NCBI RefSeq assembly: GCF_900105005.1
Contig: NZ_LT629748.1
Location: 620,001 to 684,000 of the forward strand
DNA from: Halopseudomonas litoralis
Lineage (GTDB): Bacteria; Pseudomonadota; Gammaproteobacteria; Pseudomonadales; Pseudomonadaceae
DNA length: 64,000 nucleotides
Direction of reading: 5' to 3'
Below, in pieces: positions 38,906-47,897 of this stretch. The notes beneath the pieces were generated by a model. The model was not told where the DNA came from. It was given only the letters and a program-made list of their open reading frames with translations, and did not search any database. Within the stretch, counting starts at the first letter, position 1, and each line of letters opens with the position of its first letter. The position numbers were made by a program, and so were the translations under genes.

Positions 38906-39646
38906 CTAACCGGCGGTTTTCTGCTTCAAGCGGTAGCTCTCCCCTCCCAGCATAAAAATGTGTGAATGGTGGATTACACGGTCAATGATGGGCACTGCCA
39001 CGTTGTCGTTATGGAAGAACTCGCCCCAGCTGGTGAAGTCCTTGTTGGTGGTCAGGATCACCGAGCGGTACTCGTACAAGTTGTTGATCAACTGGAACAG
39101 GTTATACCGGGCCTGACGGGTCATCGGCAGGTAGCCCAGCTCATCGATGATCAGCACATCGTACTTGCTCAGCTGGTTCAGTCGCTTCTTCAGCTCGCCC
39201 TTCATCTCCGCCAACTCCAGGTCCTCGACCAGTGCCAGTGCAGTGCGGAACAGCACCTTGTAGCCAGCCTGGACGGCCTTGTGGCCAATCCCAATGGCCA
39301 GGTGGGTCTTGCCCACCCCCGGTGGCCCAATGAACACCAGGTTGTCGCGGTTATCGATAAAGCTGAAGTCCAGCAAGGCACTGACCTGTCGCTTGGTGAT
39401 CGTGGTCTGATGCCGGTAATCAAAGGCCTCCAGGTGCTTCTCCGAGGGGAACTGGGCCTGTTTGAGGTTGCGGCTCACACGACTACTCGAACGGGCGTTG
39501 ATCTCATGCTCAACCAACGACTGGGCGAAATTCAGGTAAGACATCTCATTGGCTTCAGCCCTGGCCAGCAGGGCGGTCAGTTCACCGGCGGTCGCGCTGA
39601 GGCGAAGGCTGCGGTACTGCGCTACGGTGCTATCGAGTAGGCTCAT
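38906..39646 (-). CDS. istB: IS21 transposition helper ATPase IstB
   Basis: 246-residue AAA+ ATPase of the DnaC-like family that activates IstA and selects targets. Walker A GPPGVGKTHLAIGIG, Walker B DVLIIDELGYLP, sensor VILTTNKDF, Arg-rich end GGESYRLKQK. Its ATG overlaps the istA stop by 4 bp. Confidence 0.95.
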   Translation of the reverse strand: MSLLDSTVAQYRSLRLSATAGELTALLARAEANEMSYLNFAQSLVEHEINARSSSRVSRNLKQAQFPSEKHLEAFDYRHQTTITKRQVSALLDFSFIDNRDNLVFIGPPGVGKTHLAIGIGHKAVQAGYKVLFRTALALVEDLELAEMKGELKKRLNQLSKYDVLIIDELGYLPMTRQARYNLFQLINNLYEYRSVILTTNKDFTSWGEFFHNDNVAVPIIDRVIHHSHIFMLGGESYRLKQKTAG

Positions 39647-41178
39647 GGGGTCACTCCGTGGCCAGTCGACTGGCCAACGTGGGCGTAAGCATTCAGATCG
39701 GCATGGCCGACGCGGCTACCCGCCTCCGGCGCATACTCGCGGTCACTGATGGCGCGTCCTCGCGCCCTGGCTTGCTGCCAGGCTTCGAGGTAGCGCCTGA
39801 GTCCGGTGGCGGTCAGCTCGCTGCGCTCGCACAACTCACCCAACAGCTTGGTATCAACCGGCGCGTGGGCCATGAGCAGATCACGCACGGCGACCAGTTG
39901 GTCCTTGTAGATACGCGGTGAGGTCCGCTTAAGCAATTGGCACAGGGCAGAGCCCAGATCATCGGAGAGGATCGCATCAATGCTGTGTTCCAGATCGGTA
40001 ATGCGCTGGGTCTGGTCTCGGTAGTGGTTGTTGTTCTTGATCATCCGGCCCTTGGCCTTGCACAGGTCATGGGTGGCGATGAGCTCGCCGCTCTCCAGGT
40101 CATGGATCAGCAGCTGGTTGTCCTGTGCGCTGACACCGACACGGGCTTGCTGCCAAGCCATGGGTACCGAATACTTGTTAGCCTGCCAGGAGATCAGCCC
40201 GGTCTTGTCGACCTTGCGCGTTTCTCTTGCAGGCATCAAGTGCAGCAGGCTCTGCGGGACCAGATAGGGCTTGAGCTGGCTGCGCTCCAGCGCCTCGAAA
40301 TGCTCCCGAGGATGCTGTCCGGTCGTGCCGTGCACACGCGCATTGGCTACGGTCTCAAGCCAGTCATGCAGATGCTGGTGAACGGCGTTCTCGTCCGCAA
40401 ATTGCTCGCCATAGAAACAGTCACGCTTGACGTACTTGACGCCGGCCTCCACCTTGCCCTTGCTCTCCGGGTCATAGCCCTCACAGGCATGGATACGATA
40501 GCCAGCCGTGGTTGCATACTGGTGGAAGCGCTGGTTGAGCGTCAGCTCTCGATATTGCTCGCTGATCACCACCATCTTGGTCTGGTCGTAAATGCACTCC
40601 TCAGTGACGCCGCCGAAGTAACGGAATGCCTCGTCATGCATCTGGATAAAACGCTCGGTATCCAACGGACGGAAGCTCAGGCCGACATACATTAGCCGGG
40701 AACAGGACAACACAAAAACCACAAAATGCACCACGCGCTCCACGCCGCCGATCATGACGCCACGCAACTCACCGGGATCGACCTGGCACTGAACGCCCGG
40801 CACCGACTCAACGACCGGTTCGTAATAGCGGAACTGGCCGCAGGCAACCTGCTGCTTGAGCGTTTGTACATACCGGCGGATGCTCCGGTCAGATACCGCC
40901 AGATCAACGCTGCGCTCTCTCAGACGTCGGGCCAACTTGACCGCACTGAGTGCTGGAAACTGGATCAGCTGATTGATCAGATAATCACGGTGCCCGTCGA
41001 GCAGCTTGGTCCGCGAAGGGTCAGCAATGGCGACGCTGATCTGCGTTTCATCCAGGTGAAGATACTTGCGTACGGTATTCCGGGAAATCCCCAGCTCACG
41101 GCTGATGGCACGGACCGACAAACCCCGGCCCTGGTCGTACAACCCCTTGATCTTGTGAATCACAACCCACTCCTTCAA
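39643..41178 (-). CDS. istA: IS21 transposase IstA
   Basis: 511-residue DDE transposase: N-terminal HTH (VIHKIKGLYDQGRGLSVRAISRELGISRNTVRKYL), integrase core (QCQVDPGEL; CIYDQTKMVVI; CEGYDPESKGKVEAGVKYVKRD) and a C-terminal beta-barrel/helical tail (RKVDKTGLISWQANKYSVP). A 154-bp relic of a close relative lies at 27932-28085. Confidence 0.95.
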   Translation of the reverse strand: MKEWVVIHKIKGLYDQGRGLSVRAISRELGISRNTVRKYLHLDETQISVAIADPSRTKLLDGHRDYLINQLIQFPALSAVKLARRLRERSVDLAVSDRSIRRYVQTLKQQVACGQFRYYEPVVESVPGVQCQVDPGELRGVMIGGVERVVHFVVFVLSCSRLMYVGLSFRPLDTERFIQMHDEAFRYFGGVTEECIYDQTKMVVISEQYRELTLNQRFHQYATTAGYRIHACEGYDPESKGKVEAGVKYVKRDCFYGEQFADENAVHQHLHDWLETVANARVHGTTGQHPREHFEALERSQLKPYLVPQSLLHLMPARETRKVDKTGLISWQANKYSVPMAWQQARVGVSAQDNQLLIHDLESGELIATHDLCKAKGRMIKNNNHYRDQTQRITDLEHSIDAILSDDLGSALCQLLKRTSPRIYKDQLVAVRDLLMAHAPVDTKLLGELCERSELTATGLRRYLEAWQQARARGRAISDREYAPEAGSRVGHADLNAYAHVGQSTGHGVTP

Positions 41179-41301
41179 TGATCTGTCCCCGGCCTGTGCA
41201 TAAGGCGGGTGACGCTACATGGATCGGTGGCCAGTGCCACCATGGGTGGGTCAAAATTGTTGGCCAGAGGTGGGTCAGTTTAATTGGCCATTAACACAGC
41301 C

Positions 41302-41824
41302 AGGCGAAGCGAGCCGTTTTATTCGCCCACCTGGACTAGTTTCAGCTGTGCTCGCTCGGACACCGAATAAACCCAGCCAACGACCCCTTGTCATCATCGC
41401 GCGTCAGTCAATCCGTACACACTGCAGGCGCAGCGCATTTGAACGCGATCGGGGCCGAACTCGAGCTCATCGCTAGCGCTGCAATCATGGGCGACAGTAA
41501 TAAAACCGTGAACGGGGTGAGATCATCCGCTGCGATAGAAATGCAGAGGCCGTTATATAACAAGAAGGCAAAAATCAGGAAATCCGGCGTGATATTCTCG
41601 GACCACGGCAGACGCTGGAGCGGTACGGCAGGGTTGTGAAGAATCCTAGCGAAAGCGGAGTGAATGAAAACACCTCTTCATCCAGACAAGACTCCATCCG
41701 TTGGCTCGGCGGGCGTAGCGACTGATCATCAGCTTTTGTCTGCTCAAACGCGAATCAACATCGGCCACTCCGCGCATCCATAACCATCACAGTCAGGTTA
41801 AAGAGTCCTACCACGCCTCGTCAT
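41302..41824. other. Gene-free stretch before the porin
   Basis: Only short frames without recognisable products are present between the IS21 element and the operator at 41825. An 83-codon plus-strand frame (41388-41639) has no ribosome-binding site or family signature. Codon use and base composition look degraded. Confidence 0.5.
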
Positions 41825-41840
41825 ATTACAAAATTGTAAT
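41825..41840. promoter_or_regulatory. CopR/CusR-type operator upstream of the OprD-like porin
   Basis: Perfect palindrome ATTACAAAATTGTAAT, followed by G, matching the CATTACAAAATTGTAATG type bound by metal-responsive OmpR-family regulators such as CusR/HprR. A -10-like TACGAT lies at 41874-41879, placing the palindrome centre near -53. The porin ATG is 82 bp downstream. Confidence 0.7.
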
Positions 41841-41921
41841 GCTGGTGCAATCTACCCGCAATTCTGAGAGGAATACGATAAAACGTTCGTTCCAAAAAGC
41901 CTCCTAAAAGAAGAAAATCAT

Positions 41922-43250
41922 ATGAATAAAAACATCAGTCGCACGTTGATTGCCTCGTCAATACTGCTTGCCGCTCACTCCGGAGCTGTATCAGCACAAG
42001 AACATATTGCATCTGGCTTCGTAGATGGAAGCAACCTATCGGTACTGAACCGAAATTTCTATTTTAATCGAGACGACCGTCATGGTCAGTTCAGTCCGAA
42101 AGGGACAGGATATTCTGAAGCATGGGCACACGGCATCACGGTTAACTTCGAGTCAGGTTATACCGAAGGGACAGTTGGTTTTGGTTTGGATGCTTTCGCG
42201 ATGTTGGGTTTGAAACTCGATACTGGCGACGGACGAAACGGCGGACGCAGCACCTTTGACGTACTTCCTGTCGACTCCCAGGGCAAAGCCGAAGACGAAT
42301 ACACAAAGATCGGGGCGGTAGCTAAGCTGCGCGCCTTTGACACAGTAATCAAGATAGGTGACGTTTTTCCGGCTAACCCTGTTGTCCACTACGGAGATTC
42401 ACGGCTACTTCCTGAAAGTTTCAGGGGCGTTACACTGGCCAATACACATGTTGAAGGATTGACCGTACAAGGCGGTCGACTCACTGGCATGAGCCAGCCA
42501 ACCAGCAGCAGTATGCATGATGATTTCGCAACATTTTATGCAGGCGCGGTCGACTCTCCATGGGTGGCTTATTTCGGAGGGGATTATATCCTCAATCCCG
42601 AATTAGGGTTCAGCCTATATACAAGCCGCCTTAAAGACGCCTGGGATCAAACGTATGTTGGTATTTCCGGTGAGCTGCCAATGTCCGAACGAATTTCGCT
42701 GTTTGGTGGCATAAATTATTACGATGCCCGCGACGAGGGCAAGAAGCTACTCGGAGAGTTTAGCAACCAGATATGGAGTGCTAGAGTCGGAATTGCGACC
42801 GGTGCCCACAGCATCGCGGTGTCCCACCAGCGCAACCATGGAGATGACGATTTCGATTATCTGCGGCAATCCGATGCAATCTTTCTCGATAACGCATCTC
42901 AGTATAATGATTTCAACGCACCAAAAGAGCAGTCGTGGATGTTTCGTTATGATCTGGACATGACTGAGTATGGCGTGCCGGGACTTTCATTCATGACCCG
43001 TTATGCCAAAGGAAGCGAGGCCGACTATTCAAATGCTAACGCGGTCTATATGAGACGGGATGCGGACGGGGACCCGCTTACTGACCAGAAGCGTTGGGAG
43101 AGAGACATCGAAGCCAAGTACATAGTGCAGTCCGGAAAACTCCATGGCCTGTCTTTTAGGGTGCGCCAGGCTACTGCACGTGCAACCGCTTTTGAATCGG
43201 ATCTAGATGAAGTCAGGATTATTATAGAATACCCGCTTGATATTATCTGA
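41922..43250 (+). CDS. OprD-family outer-membrane porin
   Basis: 442 residues with a Sec signal peptide (ISRTLIASSILLAAHSGAVSAQ) and an OprD-type barrel: ASGFVDGSNLSVLNRNFYFNRDDR, WAHGITVNFESGYTEGTVGFGLDAFAMLGLKLD, FRGVTLANTHVEGLTVQGG, MFRYDLDMTEYGVPGLSFMTRYAKG, terminal RIIIEYPLDII. OprD relatives take up basic amino acids, peptides or small acids; the substrate here is not determinable. Position beside czc genes and the metal-type operator suggest metal-dependent expression. It is convergent with the CDF gene. Confidence 0.9.
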   Translation: MNKNISRTLIASSILLAAHSGAVSAQEHIASGFVDGSNLSVLNRNFYFNRDDRHGQFSPKGTGYSEAWAHGITVNFESGYTEGTVGFGLDAFAMLGLKLDTGDGRNGGRSTFDVLPVDSQGKAEDEYTKIGAVAKLRAFDTVIKIGDVFPANPVVHYGDSRLLPESFRGVTLANTHVEGLTVQGGRLTGMSQPTSSSMHDDFATFYAGAVDSPWVAYFGGDYILNPELGFSLYTSRLKDAWDQTYVGISGELPMSERISLFGGINYYDARDEGKKLLGEFSNQIWSARVGIATGAHSIAVSHQRNHGDDDFDYLRQSDAIFLDNASQYNDFNAPKEQSWMFRYDLDMTEYGVPGLSFMTRYAKGSEADYSNANAVYMRRDADGDPLTDQKRWERDIEAKYIVQSGKLHGLSFRVRQATARATAFESDLDEVRIIIEYPLDII

Positions 43251-43261
43251 TCTGAAACTTG

Positions 43262-43290
43262 ATATGGGCGCCCAAGGGGCGCATTTCATT
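43262..43290. terminator. Terminator between convergent porin and CDF genes
   Basis: TGGGCGCCC-AAG-GGGCGCA hairpin (about 43264-43283) followed on the plus strand by TTTCATTT. It sits between the two stop codons. Confidence 0.6.
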
Positions 43291-44193
43291 TCAATGGCCA
43301 ATCGTTTTCGCGTCGCCACATTCTCCCGATGAAGATTCCACATCTAACGTAACATGATGAATGGAAAAGGTATCTTTGAGCATTTTCTTGAGATCATTCT
43401 TGATGTCCTCACTTCGGCTCATCAGCTGGTCCTCAATCACAACGTGGGCCTCGAGTGATGTCCGGTGTTCATCTATGAGCCAGATGTGCAGGTGATGAAC
43501 GCCACACACCCCTGAAACGGCCAACGACCTTGATATAACCTCCTGGGGATCTATATCTTTTGGTGTGGCAGACATGAGTATGCGTATGGCGCCGCCTATT
43601 TCTGTAAATGCTTGCCACAATATATACCCAGCTATCATTAGCGTTATCAGAGGATCTATAAATACCCAGTCGTACAGAATAATCAAAGTACCTGCGATGA
43701 TGACTCCAACGGACCCCAATGCATCTGACACGTTGTGTAAAAACGCCGCCCGAATATTAATACTGGACTTTGATAATGAATAGGTCAGCATGGCCGTTAT
43801 CGTGTCAACCATTAAAGCGACAGCTGCGACAATGACAACAGTCCACCCCTGAACAGGCTGCGGTTCGATAAAGCGAAAGATCGCTTCGTAAACCAGGTAC
43901 AGGCCGATCACGATCAAGGTGGTGTAGTTTATAAGCGCTGCAATCAACTCTGCTCGAACATATCCGAACGTCCACTCTTCGTTGGCTGGACGCCGAGCTA
44001 TCCTTCTGGCGATATAGGCGATAGCCATCGAGATCGCGTCGCTCAGGTTGTGTATCGCATCGGCAACCAGTGAGAGGCTCCCTGACAATATTCCCCCCGC
44101 TATCTGCACCACGGTTAGGATAAGATTGACGGCTACGGCCCACCAAACGCGTTTATCACCAGCCTGTTCGTTATGTAGATGTTGATGTCCCAC
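43291..44193 (-). CDS. CDF-family divalent metal cation/H+ antiporter
   Basis: 300 residues from GTG 44193, chosen for the strong AGGAGGCAAC directly upstream; the open frame continues 104 codons further without similarity. His-rich N-terminus (VGHQHLHNEQ), six helices, the paired zinc-site motifs HNLSD in TM2 (ADAIHNLSDAIS) and HNVSD in TM5 (FLHNVSDALGS), and a C-terminal cytoplasmic domain (VCGVHHLHIWLIDE). The His/Asp site predicts zinc-type export (Zn, Cd, Co). Last gene of the czc operon, 232 bp after the P-II-like gene, a gap in which only out-of-family open frame is seen. Confidence 0.9.
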   Translation of the reverse strand: MGHQHLHNEQAGDKRVWWAVAVNLILTVVQIAGGILSGSLSLVADAIHNLSDAISMAIAYIARRIARRPANEEWTFGYVRAELIAALINYTTLIVIGLYLVYEAIFRFIEPQPVQGWTVVIVAAVALMVDTITAMLTYSLSKSSINIRAAFLHNVSDALGSVGVIIAGTLIILYDWVFIDPLITLMIAGYILWQAFTEIGGAIRILMSATPKDIDPQEVISRSLAVSGVCGVHHLHIWLIDEHRTSLEAHVVIEDQLMSRSEDIKNDLKKMLKDTFSIHHVTLDVESSSGECGDAKTIGH

Positions 44194-44425
44194 GTTGCCT
44201 CCTGTCGCTAGTGAAATCACAGTTTGTATCGGGTGATGCACCCTGCCATTTTGCCGTGGCGATCCCGACGTTATGTCGTAGCCCCTTCGACTGCCTTGTG
44301 CTTGCGATCGTTTCGATTGAGTAGTGAACACAACATGGGCAAAACGAACAACGTTAGAAGCGCCTCCCGACGAAGCCGGGAGCGCTACTCCAAAAGCCAC
44401 GAACTTCATCAACGCGGCTCGTTTA

Positions 44426-44767
44426 TCAGACGACAGTGCTATCCTCGACACCATCCTCGATCCGAATTGCCCGTCTGACATCGCTGACGAAAATGCGCCC
44501 ATCACCCCGTAGCCCGGTATGGGCCACGTCTTTCAGTACCTGAACCACCTCGTCCACGTACTGGTTATGACACACCACCTCGATTTTTACGTGCTTGACG
44601 AAATCCGCCGTGCCGTCAATCGGGTTGGCCGCGCTGGTATGGGCCTTGCTCCGCCCAAAACCACGCACCTCGGAGACACTCATACCGCTGATACCGCTCA
44701 CCCGGTGCAACGCCAGGGTCACTGCTTCGAGCTTGTGGTTCTTGATATAGGCTTTGATCTCTTGCAT
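44426..44767 (-). CDS. P-II-like signalling protein of metal efflux loci
   Basis: 113 residues from ATG 44767 (AAAGGAGATAACTCC upstream). P-II fold: KAYIKNHKLEAVTLAL, SVSEVRGFGRSKAHTSA (T-loop base), DFVKHVKIEVVCHNQYVDEVVQVL, GLRGDGRIFVSDVRRAIRI. The T-loop lacks the uridylylated tyrosine region of GlnB/GlnK, so it is not a standard nitrogen sensor. It sits directly after czcA, and such P-II-like genes recur in metal-efflux operons; a metal- or nucleotide-sensing role is inference. Confidence 0.85.
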   Translation of the reverse strand: MQEIKAYIKNHKLEAVTLALHRVSGISGMSVSEVRGFGRSKAHTSAANPIDGTADFVKHVKIEVVCHNQYVDEVVQVLKDVAHTGLRGDGRIFVSDVRRAIRIEDGVEDSTVV

Positions 44768-44781
44768 GGAGTTATCTCCTT

Positions 44782-47700
44782 TCAACGGGTTTCGCCGATA
44801 TCAGCTGGTTTATCAGCGAACCATTGATAAAGAGCGGGAATAACCAACAGGGTAAGAATCGTAGCTGTGACCAGTCCGCCGACCACGACGGTGGCCAGAG
44901 GCCGTTGCACTTCGCTGCCGGCGCCGCTGGCGAACAAGAGCGGAAACAGCCCAAGCGCCGTTGTCACAGCAGTCATGATCACCGCTCGCAGACGTGCACA
45001 CGCCGCCCGGACACTGGCTTCAGCAACGGAAACGCCATCTCTGACCAACTCATTGAGATAGCTGACAAGCACCAGACCGTTTTCCAATGCGATACCAAAA
45101 AGCGCGATGAAACCAATTGACGCAGGTACTGACAAGCTCTGCCCCGTCAACCACAAGCCAACGATACCGCCCACCAGAGCCAACGGGATGTTGAGCATGA
45201 TCAGTAAAGCGTTACGCAGCGAACCAAAGTTTGCGTAAAGCATTATGAACACCAGCGCCAGAGTAATCGGCACCACGATCATCAGGCGCTTGTTGGCCTG
45301 TTGCTGAAGCTCGAACTGACCACCCCACTTGAGAAAATACCCCGGCGGCAAGTCGACCTGTTCCGCAATAGCGGCATCGGCTTCGGCAACAAAGGAGCCG
45401 ATGTCCCGATCACGCACGTTGGTTTGAATGGTGATGAAACGCTGATTGTTTTCTCGGGTGATTTGCCGTGGCCCGACAACTTCTTCGATACTTGCCAGCT
45501 CCTCCAGGGGGATCCGCTGGCCGGAGGCGTTTTCGAGAATCAACTGCCGAATGACTTCCATCTCGTTTCGCGCCTCCTTTTTCAGACGCACATATATATC
45601 GAAACGACGAATACCCTCGAACACCTGTCCCGCTTCGCTACCACCGACCGCCACGCTCAACGTATCGTGAATATCACTCACATTGAGCCCGTAGCGGGCG
45701 ATCGCAGCCCGGTCCAACGTAATGCGCAGTTGCGGTGTGCCACCGATCTGATCGCGTTGAACATCCTGAGCTCCACGCACTGTGCCCATCACCTGTTCGA
45801 TCTCTCGTGCTTTTTCAACAAGCACATCAAGGTCATCACCAAAGAGCTTGGCTGCAAGTTCGGCCTTGGTCCCCGTCAGCAACTCATCCACAGCTGCGGC
45901 GATAGGTTGTGTGAAGTTGAACTTGGCACCGGGGAAATCTTCAAATCTCTTGCTCATTGCGGCGTAAAGACCGTCCAATGTATCCGCGCTTACCCACTCC
46001 TCCTGTGGCTTGAGAGCAACGAATATCTCGGCGTTGTTTACCGGATCGGCGTGAGCGCCAACTTCACCCCGGCCAATACGCGAGACTACCTGCGTTACCT
46101 CCGGAAAATCCTCCATCAATTGCCGTTCAAAAACAGTGATAGTGGTTTTGGCTTTCTCCAGCGAGATAGAAGGCGCCATGGTAGCGCGAATCAACAGGTC
46201 ACCCTCATTCAGACGCGGCACAAATTCCGAGCCCAGACGCGGCGCTACTGCAGCGCCCACGGCCAGAACGACGACCGCCAGCGCCAACGCGATCCAGCGG
46301 CGAGCAACCATTGCCTCTACCAGTGGTTTATAACCTTTGAGCAGAAAGCTGATGATGTCCTTGCGTGGCTTGTCCTCACGAACCTTGGGACTCCTCATCA
46401 GGAGCGAAGCGGCTACTGGAGCGATCACTAGCGCGAAGATCAGCGATCCAAACATCGCCACCGCCACCGTGTAGGCCAGCGGTTTGAATGTCGCACCTTC
46501 CACGCCCTGTAAAGTGAATAGCGGCAAGAACACGACAATGATAATGCTGATCGCAAACAGGATCGGTCTTGCGACCGACTGGCAGGCGCGCATCACGATA
46601 TGCAGACGCGACTCATCAGGCTTGGCTTCGCGCAACATGCGATCAACGTTTTCAACCACCACAACCGCGCCATCCACCATCATACCGATAGCGATGGCAA
46701 GCCCACCCAGCGACATCAGGTTCGCGGATATTCCGAAAATTTTCATCGCAAGAAAGGTAAAGCCGACCGAAAACGGAATGGAGAGCGCCACCACCAGGCT
46801 TGGCCTGAGACCACCCATAAAAGCCAGCAGAACCAGGGCTACTAGAATGATGCCCTGCAACAGAGCATTGATCACAGTGGTTACGGCCGCTTTCACGAGC
46901 GTAGCCTGGTCGTAATACGGCTGCACCTCGATGCCTTCAGGCAGGTTGTCGTTGATTGTCGCCAACTCCTGCTTTACCGCATTGATCACGTTGGAGGTGT
47001 TGCTGCCGATCAGCTTCAACACCATGCCGACAACCACCTCGCCGTTGCCATTCTTGGTGGTCAGTCCGCGGCGAATTTCTCCGCCAATGTCCAGATCGCC
47101 AAGTTGGTTCAAATAAACGGGAGTCCCGTCGATGGTCTTCACCACAATGTTGCGAAGAGACTCGAGATCTGTGGCAAGACCCACCGACCGCACAATGTAC
47201 TCTTCGTCATTTTTGACGATGAACTGGGCGCCGGCATTGGCGTTGTTGGCTTCAATACGCTCCTTGATTTCCGGCAAACTGACGTCGTAGCGAAGCAGCG
47301 CGTTCGGATCGACATTCACCTGAAACTGTTTCACTTCGCCGCCAATCGAAAGAACTTCGGTTACGCCCTTGACGGTCTGCAAATTGAACTTGACGATCCA
47401 GTCCTGAATCTCACGCAGCTCGGTAGTGCTGTACTGACCGCTGGTGTCCTCGAGTACATAAAACAGTATCTGCCCAAGCCCTGTAGTAATAGGCCCCATG
47501 ACCGGCTCGCCAAAACCGGCGGGAATCGACTCCCGGGCGACCTGAAGCCTCTCGCCCACCAATTGCCGGGCGAAATAGATATCAGTTCCATCCTCAAAAT
47601 AGATATTGACAACTGACAGCCCAAAGTTGGAAATCGAACGCACATGGTCGAGTTCTGGCAGACCATTCATTGCACTTTCGATCGGATAGGTGACGTATTT

Positions 47701-47883
47701 TTCCACTTCTTCGGGTGCCAATCCCTCAGTTTCTACGAACACCTGGACCAATGCCGGCGAAATGTCAGGGTAGGCGTCCACCGGCAGGGTGCGATAGGCG
47801 AAGTAGCCGCCCACCAGGGTCGCCAGAGCTAGCACGACTACCAGTAGCCGGTTATCCAGCGCAAAACGGATAATGCCTTGCAT
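44782..47883 (-). CDS. czcA: Heavy-metal RND efflux pump, inner-membrane subunit
   Basis: 1033-residue HME-RND proton antiporter that drives cations across the envelope with CzcB and CzcC. Twelve helices and two large periplasmic loops are evident; the N-terminus MQGIIRFALDNRLLVVVLAL is typical. The TM4 signature reads LAIAIGMMVDGAVVVVENVDRM: it keeps the central Asp and the Glu, but lacks the DFG of canonical Co/Zn/Cd CzcA (DFGxxxDGAxxxVEN). Substrate range may therefore differ from Cupriavidus CzcA. It starts 14 bp after czcB. Confidence 0.93.
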   Translation of the reverse strand: MQGIIRFALDNRLLVVVLALATLVGGYFAYRTLPVDAYPDISPALVQVFVETEGLAPEEVEKYVTYPIESAMNGLPELDHVRSISNFGLSVVNIYFEDGTDIYFARQLVGERLQVARESIPAGFGEPVMGPITTGLGQILFYVLEDTSGQYSTTELREIQDWIVKFNLQTVKGVTEVLSIGGEVKQFQVNVDPNALLRYDVSLPEIKERIEANNANAGAQFIVKNDEEYIVRSVGLATDLESLRNIVVKTIDGTPVYLNQLGDLDIGGEIRRGLTTKNGNGEVVVGMVLKLIGSNTSNVINAVKQELATINDNLPEGIEVQPYYDQATLVKAAVTTVINALLQGIILVALVLLAFMGGLRPSLVVALSIPFSVGFTFLAMKIFGISANLMSLGGLAIAIGMMVDGAVVVVENVDRMLREAKPDESRLHIVMRACQSVARPILFAISIIIVVFLPLFTLQGVEGATFKPLAYTVAVAMFGSLIFALVIAPVAASLLMRSPKVREDKPRKDIISFLLKGYKPLVEAMVARRWIALALAVVVLAVGAAVAPRLGSEFVPRLNEGDLLIRATMAPSISLEKAKTTITVFERQLMEDFPEVTQVVSRIGRGEVGAHADPVNNAEIFVALKPQEEWVSADTLDGLYAAMSKRFEDFPGAKFNFTQPIAAAVDELLTGTKAELAAKLFGDDLDVLVEKAREIEQVMGTVRGAQDVQRDQIGGTPQLRITLDRAAIARYGLNVSDIHDTLSVAVGGSEAGQVFEGIRRFDIYVRLKKEARNEMEVIRQLILENASGQRIPLEELASIEEVVGPRQITRENNQRFITIQTNVRDRDIGSFVAEADAAIAEQVDLPPGYFLKWGGQFELQQQANKRLMIVVPITLALVFIMLYANFGSLRNALLIMLNIPLALVGGIVGLWLTGQSLSVPASIGFIALFGIALENGLVLVSYLNELVRDGVSVAEASVRAACARLRAVIMTAVTTALGLFPLLFASGAGSEVQRPLATVVVGGLVTATILTLLVIPALYQWFADKPADIGETR

Positions 47884-47897
47884 ACTATTCTCCTGGG

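Larger units (their letters stand above)
38845..41296 (-). mobile_element. Intact IS21-family insertion sequence (2452 bp) with 5-bp target duplication
   Basis: Ends: TGTCAATGGCC (38845-) and, on the other strand, TGTTAATGGCC (from 41296), followed by repeated TGACCCAC motifs typical of IS21 multiple end repeats. Direct repeats CAGCC flank it (38840-38844 and 41297-41301). It encodes overlapping istA and istB on the minus strand, both uninterrupted. Confidence 0.92.

Noticed and set aside
45301..46431. 376-codon plus-strand ORF opposite czcA
   Set aside because: Antisense shadow of czcA; no recognisable domain.
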